This document shows positions 53,937 to 60,729 of a DNA stretch of 64,000 bases, piece after piece. The DNA is from Gammaproteobacteria bacterium. Its GTDB lineage: Bacteria; Pseudomonadota; Gammaproteobacteria; Steroidobacterales; Rariloculaceae. The stretch is from positions 162,320 to 226,319 of the forward strand of contig JAJDVG010000010.1 in the NCBI GenBank assembly GCA_022826245.1, given 5' to 3'. Position numbers and translations under genes: made by a program. The notes under the pieces were generated by a model. That model made no database searches, had not been told where the DNA came from, and saw nothing but the letters and a program-made list of their open reading frames with translations. The stretch's first letter is position 1. Every line of letters begins with the position of its first letter.

Positions 53937-54348
53937 TGGGTAATCGCGTGTAGCGCTTTCCCCCAGGCCCAAGACGCTGATACATGAACGCCCAGATGCT
54001 TGCGCGATCTACGCGTTACGGCGCGCCAGTCCGTGTGTTCCTAACCACCTTTGTCGAAAGGGGGGTGTGCCGACAATGCCTCGGGGATGTATTTTAGCTT
54101 TGAAATTGCCTCATCGGATCGTAATCTTCCTCTTAAGTGACGCCATGTTATGTTGATGTATTGTACTGAACTGCGCCTGCGAGATGATGCTGATGAAACG
54201 AAACTACTCACGAAATCGCAGTCTGGTCGATCTCGAAGGCGACTGAACGCGACGCGAGTTTGCGGAAGACCACGTGTCGTGACTCAACAGCGTAGGTTCA
54301 TTTTGTGTGTAGAACGTTTCATTTTTTTGGACGATCGAGGACGAATCA
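53937..54348. other. Boundary segment with no gene seen before the defence island
   Basis: No supported gene in 412 bases. Composition drops from GC-rich to mixed, with an A/T-rich stretch just before the first island gene (TTCATTTTGTGTG, TTTCATTTTTTTGG). A hairpin CCTTT-GTCG-AAAGG at about 54048-54061 lies within it. An ORF at 54150-54368 has no family resemblance and overlaps the next start. This may hold the promoter of the McrBC-type operon and the left junction of the island. Confidence 0.5.
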
Positions 54349-55803
54349 GTGTCGCGCTGGATAGGTGATGACCACATCGATGACGTGCTTCAGGGATCGG
54401 ATTCCTGGCGCGAGCGGTGCTTCTTGGCGGATGGCTCATTGTTCGGTAATGAAGCATTGTGGACGTTGGACAACATTCGCGAGCTGAAGAGGCGATTCCT
54501 CGACAATCCAATAAAGGGAGCGGAGCGCACGTTCTACGAGAAGCTGAAGGACCAGCTTGAAGGAGCCTCAAGCGAGGTAATCCGTCTGGCGGCAGAATTG
54601 GTTTGGCTACTCCTTCTATTCCCCGATGCCAGAAGTACTAAGCCCGACACGAAACTTGTGCAAATCAGAGAGGTCTGGGAATGGTCAGGCACTGCGTTGC
54701 CTGAGTCGCCGTATTTTCGCGAAAAGGCGCTGCTAGGTGTCGGCCATCCTGGAACAGCTTATCTAACGCGCCGTTACGAACAGTTCGCTTTTATGCTGGA
54801 AGTTGTAGACCGATGGAAGGCCCTAACTCAGGCGGAGCAAACCCGCTTGATGAACGAGGATGTGCCTTGGCTATTCATGGAGTGGCTCGACCAATTCGAC
54901 AAAGCAGATCGCCGACCAGTGCGTAACGCGATCCTGTATTTTCTATTTCCTGATCATCTGGAGCGCAATTTGAGCAATGGGCACCGCCGGCAGATTGTAA
55001 ATGCAATGAAGCACCGACTACCGGAACACCTACTACCGAGAGGCCGCAATCCGCCACTCCAGGAGATGGATCGCGCGATTAGCGAGTTGCGCAAAGGGTT
55101 CGAGGTGGAACTTGGTAGTAAAGAACTTGACTTTTATCGACCACCACTGCACTCAATGTGGTTCTCTGGTATCCGTGAGAAGGCACGCACTGAGATCAGT
55201 ACGAGGCTGAAAAGGATGCTAAGTGAGTACGACCTCGAACTGCGACAGTGCGGCAGTAAGAAGAAAACGCTGCACGACTGCAAGCCCACGAACGAAACGA
55301 CCGGGTTCTGGGACAGTCCGACCGACGCGAGCAACAAACCGTTGCGCTGGCTATTGCATCTCGAACTGGTAAAAGATCGAGTAATTGCGCGCGTACCGAA
55401 CGAGCATGGGGCGCGAAGGATTGCATTTGCTAATACCGCTCAAGGGACTAGCGGGGGCGTTACCACTCGCATTGTTCCCGCCATACAGCTGCGCGAGGAG
55501 AAATTCGTCTTCTACGAAACTTGGGAGTGGCTGCTTCTATACTGTTTCCTCCCAGCGTTGCCAGCTGGCTCCTCGGGGCAACTTTTTGACAAGTTTGACG
55601 AGACTAGCGGCAGCCTTACGTACATGGGCAAAGAGCAACAGTACATCGCTGCGAGCCTAATTACTCTACAGGATGACGACAACGAATTCAGCGATCCTGA
55701 TCTGCCGCGTGCAATCAAGTATAGCGAAGCGACCGAAGCCATCGCCAAGCTAATACACATCGCGCCGGCTGATACGGCACCAGTTGGAAAGGACACGGAA
55801 TAA
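54349..55803 (+). CDS. McrB N-terminal-domain-like protein, stand-alone
   Basis: This 484-aa protein resembles the N-terminal domain of many McrB-type ATPases: FYEKLKDQLEGASSEVIRLAAEL, VWLLLLFPDAR, GVGHPGTAYL, RPVRNAILYFLFPDHLERNL and HRRQIVNAM, with LDFYRPPLHSMW after. It has no AAA+ motor, so it is the separate recognition/accessory part of the system. The rest (about residues 270-484) is not recognised; two cysteines lie in RQCGSKKKTLHDC. The GTG 54349 start has GAGG before it. It is the first of three overlapping genes with an McrB-like ATPase and a nuclease. Confidence 0.65.
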   Translation: MSRWIGDDHIDDVLQGSDSWRERCFLADGSLFGNEALWTLDNIRELKRRFLDNPIKGAERTFYEKLKDQLEGASSEVIRLAAELVWLLLLFPDARSTKPDTKLVQIREVWEWSGTALPESPYFREKALLGVGHPGTAYLTRRYEQFAFMLEVVDRWKALTQAEQTRLMNEDVPWLFMEWLDQFDKADRRPVRNAILYFLFPDHLERNLSNGHRRQIVNAMKHRLPEHLLPRGRNPPLQEMDRAISELRKGFEVELGSKELDFYRPPLHSMWFSGIREKARTEISTRLKRMLSEYDLELRQCGSKKKTLHDCKPTNETTGFWDSPTDASNKPLRWLLHLELVKDRVIARVPNEHGARRIAFANTAQGTSGGVTTRIVPAIQLREEKFVFYETWEWLLLYCFLPALPAGSSGQLFDKFDETSGSLTYMGKEQQYIAASLITLQDDDNEFSDPDLPRAIKYSEATEAIAKLIHIAPADTAPVGKDTE

Positions 55804-55813
55804 CGTTACGGCA

Positions 55814-56938
55814 ATGCTGAGAAATGTACCAGTATATCGCGGCTTAGAAGTACAGGATCGCGAGCGCCTAATTGACGACGTCAGCGACGCCTATACCCGC
55901 GCGGCGGCGGCGATTCGTGCTCGCGAAGCCGCCGAGACCGAAGATGATTCAATCGGTCCGACTAGCTTGGAACCTGTCGAGATACCGGAGTTTGACGAAC
56001 TGATTGGTATCGATGAATCGGTCTATCGGCAGATCAATGCTGCCCTTGCCACAGGGAAGCAACACCTTATGCTGTACGGGCCGCCGGGTACTGGGAAGAC
56101 GACGCTGGCACAGCTAGTCTCTGGCGTCTTGCATGGCGCATATGCAATGATCACTGGCTCGGCGGATTGGACGTCCCAAGACGTGATCGGAGGCTATCAG
56201 CCAATAGGTGAGGGTAATGTTCGCTTTATTCCGGGCGTGCTGCTTCAAAAGTTCGATCGACCGCTAATCATCGACGAGCTCAATCGTTGTGATATCGACA
56301 AGGTCATCGGGCCACTATTCACTGTATTGAGTGGGCAAAAGACCACGCTACCTTATCGCACTGATGTTAGCGAGAAAAACAGTCCAGCGTTTGTGATTCT
56401 ACCGAAGCCGAAGCCTGGAACGGCCGAGCACGAATTCGCGCCGAAGCCTGGTTGGAGGATTATCGCTACAATTAACTCCATAGACAAGGCAGCGCTATAC
56501 CAGATGAGTTTCGCGCTGGCCCGGCGTTTCGGATGGATCTACGTGGGAATTCCGAGAGATTTGCAGTATTTTTTGCTTGCGATTATGCGGAAGTCGGAAC
56601 TTATCGGTGACGAGTCTGAGCCGGATGATGACATACCGTTGACGCGAATATGGCGTGCGGTAAACGCCGTCCGCGTTATCGGTCCGGCCCCAATTCTCGA
56701 CATGCTCAAGACTGTCCACGCGATCGAACCCGGGATTAATTTTCTGCGAGCGCCAAACGCAGAAGAAGCAACAGCCTATCTCGACGGATTCTATATGTAC
56801 ATTTTGCCCATGCTCGACGGCATTCTTAGCAAGGGCGCACACACCATCGCCGCCGAAGTCCAATCCGCTCTCGCATTGGACGAAAAGGGTGAAGAAAGCC
56901 GCACGCTCAACTACCGTCTCGTTGATCTGGCAGTATGA
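55814..56938 (+). CDS. McrB-like AAA+ ATPase
   Basis: This 374-aa protein (ATG 55814; an alternative TTG 55784 overlaps the previous gene) has the McrB-type AAA+ core: Walker A GPPGTGKTTLA (Lys95), Walker B LIIDELNRCDIDK (Asp154/Glu155), sensor ATINSIDKAALYQMSFALARRFG, which is the classic McrB sequence. It lacks an N-terminal DNA-recognition domain such as DUF3578 or EVE; the preceding gene seems to supply the missing part. McrB proteins hydrolyse GTP and translocate DNA to activate McrC. It overlaps the nuclease gene by four bases (ATGA). Confidence 0.85.
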   Translation: MLRNVPVYRGLEVQDRERLIDDVSDAYTRAAAAIRAREAAETEDDSIGPTSLEPVEIPEFDELIGIDESVYRQINAALATGKQHLMLYGPPGTGKTTLAQLVSGVLHGAYAMITGSADWTSQDVIGGYQPIGEGNVRFIPGVLLQKFDRPLIIDELNRCDIDKVIGPLFTVLSGQKTTLPYRTDVSEKNSPAFVILPKPKPGTAEHEFAPKPGWRIIATINSIDKAALYQMSFALARRFGWIYVGIPRDLQYFLLAIMRKSELIGDESEPDDDIPLTRIWRAVNAVRVIGPAPILDMLKTVHAIEPGINFLRAPNAEEATAYLDGFYMYILPMLDGILSKGAHTIAAEVQSALALDEKGEESRTLNYRLVDLAV

Positions 56939-58197
56939 CCAACGGGGATCTCAACTCCGCGATTAACGATTATCTGACACAGTTCCTGCTGAGATATTTT
57001 CGCAATGCCGTGGCCGTAGGCGTCAGGCACCCGGTTGTTGCTAAAGAATCGGATCTGGAACTACTCCGGTTACATTGGGCCGTTTCGGAGCCCGTCCGCG
57101 AACTGGTTAACCATCTCTCCCAGCATCGCCACGAAATTCAGGCTGTGCTGACGTCGCGACATCGGGAGGACACTGCACAGGTGCGAGGACGTTTTGATGC
57201 ACGTGCGACACTGTATCGGCGCCAAGTTACGGGTCATGCAACGCTAACCGTCTCGCACGAGCCGGTGCGAACGATCGAGTCAGGAGCAAACCACGTCCTG
57301 ACATGGGTTCTCGAATCAGCGTGGCGATTGGCCCGGCGTTTCGAGGATATGCTGCCTGAAGATGCCTCTTATAGAGCAGCTATCGCCCAAACCACGCCTG
57401 GTCTCGAAAAGATTCGGCGCTTCGATGCAATTCACCGCGCTTCCAAGATCATTAACCTGACGTCCCGGCCAGCACCACAGGCCGTACGGGAAGCTAGTCG
57501 GTCAAGACGGCAAATCTACGTGCTCGCCTGCCGCGCTTACCGGGCCTTACAGGCAATCGAAGCTGGCGAGGAAGAGTCCATTGTCAAACTTCTGAACGAC
57601 ACGCTGCTTGGCCCTTTGCATATGTGGCAACGCTACGAACTTGCGGTGGGGCTCGCCCTGACAAGGGCGTTATCGGTCGCATCGGCTCGACCAGTCACCC
57701 TCGGCTTGGTGGGCGGTGGGGGTGAACCGCTCGCTCGAGTAGGTGGCTATGAGGTTCATTGGCAATCGCGCACGCGCGCTTACGTGCAACCGCTGGCGGA
57801 ACCATCGGAAGCCATGACCACTAAGTTGTTGGAACATTACGGTGTGTCGCAGGGCATCGATCGTCCCGACCTCGTCGTCCTCAATGCAGACGGAGATACA
57901 GTGTCAATCGCCGAGGTCAAATGTTTCTCGAACGCGGAAAATGACGGTCTCGATGCGCTCCGTGGTGCCATCGGCCAACTGGTCCGATATACACGCGGTT
58001 ATCGGCCATTTAACAAGATCGAAGAATTGCTCGATCACTCACTTGTTGCGTTGCTTTGGCTGGAGCCTGGCCGGATGCCCGTCCCCAAGCCCTATGGATT
58101 GCCGCTGATCGTGGATTTCGACGACATTGTGCAATGCCGCTTGGCCCCTTGGGCGCATCGCTTGGTTGCTGACGACGGGACGGCAAAACAAACGTAA
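56935..58197 (+). CDS. McrC-like PD-(D/E)XK nuclease
   Basis: This 420-aa protein has McrC-like features: FDARATLYRRQVTGHATLTV, then SGANHVLTWVLESAW, MWQRYELAVGLAL, and the nuclease core RPDLVVLNADGDTVSIAEVKCF with Asp312, Glu327 and Lys329 as PD-(D/E)XK residues. It would cut DNA when activated by the ATPase of the gene before it, with which it is translationally coupled. It is shorter in its N-terminal domain than E. coli McrC plus its partners; the nuclease motif is complete. Confidence 0.8.
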   Translation: MTNGDLNSAINDYLTQFLLRYFRNAVAVGVRHPVVAKESDLELLRLHWAVSEPVRELVNHLSQHRHEIQAVLTSRHREDTAQVRGRFDARATLYRRQVTGHATLTVSHEPVRTIESGANHVLTWVLESAWRLARRFEDMLPEDASYRAAIAQTTPGLEKIRRFDAIHRASKIINLTSRPAPQAVREASRSRRQIYVLACRAYRALQAIEAGEEESIVKLLNDTLLGPLHMWQRYELAVGLALTRALSVASARPVTLGLVGGGGEPLARVGGYEVHWQSRTRAYVQPLAEPSEAMTTKLLEHYGVSQGIDRPDLVVLNADGDTVSIAEVKCFSNAENDGLDALRGAIGQLVRYTRGYRPFNKIEELLDHSLVALLWLEPGRMPVPKPYGLPLIVDFDDIVQCRLAPWAHRLVADDGTAKQT

Positions 58198-58241
58198 CGA
58201 GGAGCGATTAGCTCGAATCGTCCGCACTTGAACGATTATCC

Positions 58242-58931
58242 TCACGGTACGATTTTCTTCGCCAGTGTCTCGTACAGTTCGACGTATGCTTGAAAATGTG
58301 TACGGCCAACGTGAATGGTCTGCTCGCTAAAGTGTCGTTGCACTTTCTCTTGCAATAGCGCGCCAGGTCCAGAGCCTTGCTTCAGCACACCACCCGGCGG
58401 TTCTAGGAAAAAAACCGCAGCCTTTCTGAAGTCACTCTTACACTTTTCGGAATCGTGTGCGATCCGATTTCGGATGCTGTTGGCTTTCTTCAGGAGGCCC
58501 GCCTTTGACTCCAAAGAAACATACGGGTGACTCCGAAAATAGAAACTCGCTATAGTTGTCACCCATTTTGGATCGGAGACCTTGAGATAATGTTTTTTGG
58601 GGTCGTAGTTCACATCCCGCGACAGGATCTTGTATCCATGCTGAAGGATATTAGCCCTGCCGTGCTTATGTGTAGGTGAATAGCCTCGATCTGTTCTCGC
58701 GCCAGCCACGTATCTAACTAGGGTTCGTTCGAGGAATTCCTCCCAAGCAGCGATGATTCCCATGAACGCAAGCTCAACGATTTGAACCACGTGCTTCGGA
58801 TGGATTCCGACCTCGGTGGATGTCGACACTTTCCGGGGAAGCGCCTGGATCGCGGAGACCAACATGGTTGCAGATCTCAGTTCTGTGAGAAAGCGCTCTC
58901 TGACGTGATCGACTTTAGGAGGACGCGGCAA
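58242..58931 (-). CDS. HEPN-domain putative RNase (RiboL-PSP/MAE_28990-like)
   Basis: This 229-aa protein has the HEPN Rx4-6H motif as RNRIAH (Arg154 and Arg156, His159) in KKANSIRNRIAHDSEKC, and a helical first half with AFMGIIAAWEEFLERTLV, as in the RiboL-PSP-HEPN and MAE_28990-type families. HEPN proteins with this motif are often toxic RNases. The start is TTG 58931, and ATG at residue 23 is an alternative. It is 57 bp downstream of the methyltransferase stop on the same strand, so it may be regulated with the methylation it follows. Confidence 0.7.
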   Translation of the reverse strand: MPRPPKVDHVRERFLTELRSATMLVSAIQALPRKVSTSTEVGIHPKHVVQIVELAFMGIIAAWEEFLERTLVRYVAGARTDRGYSPTHKHGRANILQHGYKILSRDVNYDPKKHYLKVSDPKWVTTIASFYFRSHPYVSLESKAGLLKKANSIRNRIAHDSEKCKSDFRKAAVFFLEPPGGVLKQGSGPGALLQEKVQRHFSEQTIHVGRTHFQAYVELYETLAKKIVP

Positions 58932-58988
58932 GGCGATAACTCTTTCTCTACCCGCAGGAAGATCTTGCCCGACGCATAATCGTGATCG

Positions 58989-60110
58989 CTATTCTTTCCC
59001 GGAGACCGTGAGGGGGTAGCATTCTTCTTGTTTGCCAAAACCCTTTCGCTCACCTCTTGCTTTGTCCGATGCTGCCATGTTCCCTTTCAGACGGCGTTTC
59101 TTACCGCCATCCTCGGGTAACGGGTCGCATGTAGCAACATCCCAGAAGATTCCTGGACGTGGTACACGGTAATAGTTGGATGGATGGTCGGGTTTGGGTG
59201 TAGGTTTTTCTATCTCCTCGGGATCGCGTACAAAGCGACCAAGTGCCGCTTCGCAGTAATCCTCCAACAGTTCTATGCAACACCAACGCCGCTTGGTGCG
59301 TTCACAGACCTCCCCGGTGACACAGCTCCCAGCGAACGGGTCCACGACCAAATCGCCAGCTTCGGTCAGCATTCGGATGAAATACTCTGGGAGTTCCGCG
59401 GGATACCGCGCGGGATGGGGTGTCAATCCGTTTAATTCACAGTATCGAAGGTAGAAACTGTTGCTCTCAGTATTCGGAATAGCAATAAGGTTAGGCGGGA
59501 TCGCTGCTCCATTATCGATACTAAACTTCGCGCTAATATCATGACCGGACGGTCGTTTTTTGGCCGTGTAGCCATTTTTCAACAGGTGCTTCATGGCTGG
59601 ACTGTACGGCTGCAGCACGCGAAGGTTACTCGCCTTAGGCCAAGGGGTTTTTGACAACCACCAAACTGTATTAATTGCATCCTTAACACGCACGCGGCGT
59701 ACTGTAACCCACTCGGCAGGCGTAGGAAGCTTAGATGGATTCCACCAATAGAAGTCTTGTGCGAGATTGAAACCGAACTTCTCGCATAACATGATCAACA
59801 GTTTGAAATGATAGAGGTTGCGCGTCGGATATCCCTTATTCCAAGCGCCACCGATGTCGATGACGAGGCTACCGTGGTCCTTTAGGACGCGCTTGAATTG
59901 CGCCGCGAAGGGCTCAAACCATTCCACATACTCGTTTGCCTCGACATTGCCGTAATCTTTCTTGCGTACCAAACCGAAGGGCGGACTCGTCATTATGAGA
60001 TCGACGGAAGCGTCTGTGTAGCGACTTAGAACGTCGAGGCTGTCTCCGTGGATGATCTGTCCCAGAGGTGTATCGTGGAAAGGGGCTAGTGTTGCATGTT
60101 GCTTCGGCAC
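58989..60110 (-). CDS. N4-cytosine-type DNA methyltransferase (M.PvuII-like)
   Basis: This 373-aa beta-class methyltransferase has motif IV near the N-terminus, TSPPF (residues 41-45) in DLIMTSPPFGLVRKKDYGN, FYWWNPSKLPTPAEWV (target region), and motif I DPFAGS (257-262) in GDLVVDPFAGSCVTGEVCE near the C-terminus. TSPPF with RKK-YGN is shared with M.PvuII and other N4-mC enzymes. The GTG 60110 has GGGAG six bases upstream. No restriction endonuclease was recognised beside it; the next gene on the strand is the HEPN protein. A 9-bp inverted repeat lies 63 bp upstream. Confidence 0.88.
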   Translation of the reverse strand: MPKQHATLAPFHDTPLGQIIHGDSLDVLSRYTDASVDLIMTSPPFGLVRKKDYGNVEANEYVEWFEPFAAQFKRVLKDHGSLVIDIGGAWNKGYPTRNLYHFKLLIMLCEKFGFNLAQDFYWWNPSKLPTPAEWVTVRRVRVKDAINTVWWLSKTPWPKASNLRVLQPYSPAMKHLLKNGYTAKKRPSGHDISAKFSIDNGAAIPPNLIAIPNTESNSFYLRYCELNGLTPHPARYPAELPEYFIRMLTEAGDLVVDPFAGSCVTGEVCERTKRRWCCIELLEDYCEAALGRFVRDPEEIEKPTPKPDHPSNYYRVPRPGIFWDVATCDPLPEDGGKKRRLKGNMAASDKARGERKGFGKQEECYPLTVSGKE

Positions 60111-60172
60111 GTGGCGCTCCCTAGCGTGGGAATCTCACGGAAAACGAAACGGGACCCTGAATCTGTCGGATA

Positions 60173-60198
60173 ATGTAAGTTACATCAACAACTTACAT
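60173..60198. promoter_or_regulatory. Perfect 9-bp inverted repeat upstream of the methyltransferase
   Basis: ATGTAAGTT and AACTTACAT flank an 8-nt spacer. It is 63 bp upstream of the methyltransferase start, where a controller-protein or repressor operator is expected in restriction-modification systems. No controller gene was found nearby, so its binder is unknown. Confidence 0.5.
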
Positions 60199-60416
60199 CG
60201 CACCGACCAACAGATCCCATAGCCGAACAGTGTACACCTACAGCGCTGTACTTTCACGCCCTAAATTCGAACCTAGGCCATCGGGCAGTCTATGCAACTT
60301 TAGTGCTTCCACGACACACGGCGTCTCCGATGGCTGATCGGGTGGATTTGCTGGTCACAGAGTGTCTTCGCAGGCGTCGTGCGCGCGGGTCTCGAGGCGA
60401 AGCAGGCGCTGACGGC

Positions 60417-60470
60417 GCGTGCGACCAGGGTAGCCAGTTCAACAGCACAGCCTTCACCGGCGCCCTCACG
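60417..60470 (+). pseudogene. Degraded IS3-family transposase (rve domain) fragment
   Basis: The plus strand reads CDQGSQFNSTAFTGALTAHG, closely matching the DQGSQFTSTAFTG part of the catalytic DDE domain of IS3-family OrfB. The expected flanking residues are not in frame, and no inverted terminal repeats were found, so only a short decayed fragment remains. It is evidence of past insertion-sequence activity inside the island. Confidence 0.6.
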
Positions 60471-60729
60471 GCGCACGGAACTCCACGCTTTGAAGCTTCC
60501 GGGAAAGCCGGTTCAGTACGAGTACATGGTGATGTCAGACTGAAACCTAATTGGTGAAGAAGCACTAGAAGTTTGCTACGAGATGGTGTATGAGCAGCTA
60601 TCTCTGCGCTGTCTTCACCGAGCATAGAGCTTCTCATCCGCTGATCTACTATCGGCGGCGTGTCGATGACCGGAGACGGTCGCGTTCGGTTGACATCGGT
60701 CTTTACGCAGTTCAATAACGAGGTAGGTA

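Larger units (their letters stand above)
60111..60729. other. Methyltransferase-helicase gap with IS3 remnant and operator-like repeat
   Basis: 619 bases without an intact gene. They hold an inverted repeat at 60173-60198, and a transposase fragment at about 60417-60470. The rest, including ORFs at 60303-60557 (+) and 60290-60715 (-), shows no other family resemblance. The promoters of the methyltransferase (minus strand) and the helicase (plus strand) must both lie here. Confidence 0.6.

Noticed and set aside
60266..60276. Match to the tRNA T-loop (ATTCGAACC) as a possible attachment-site copy
   Set aside because: Only nine bases match tRNA-Arg, which is about 30 kb away; too short to support an att site.
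60290..60715. 141-aa minus-strand open frame upstream of the helicase
   Set aside because: Antisense to the transposase fragment, Ser/Pro/Arg-rich and with no family match.
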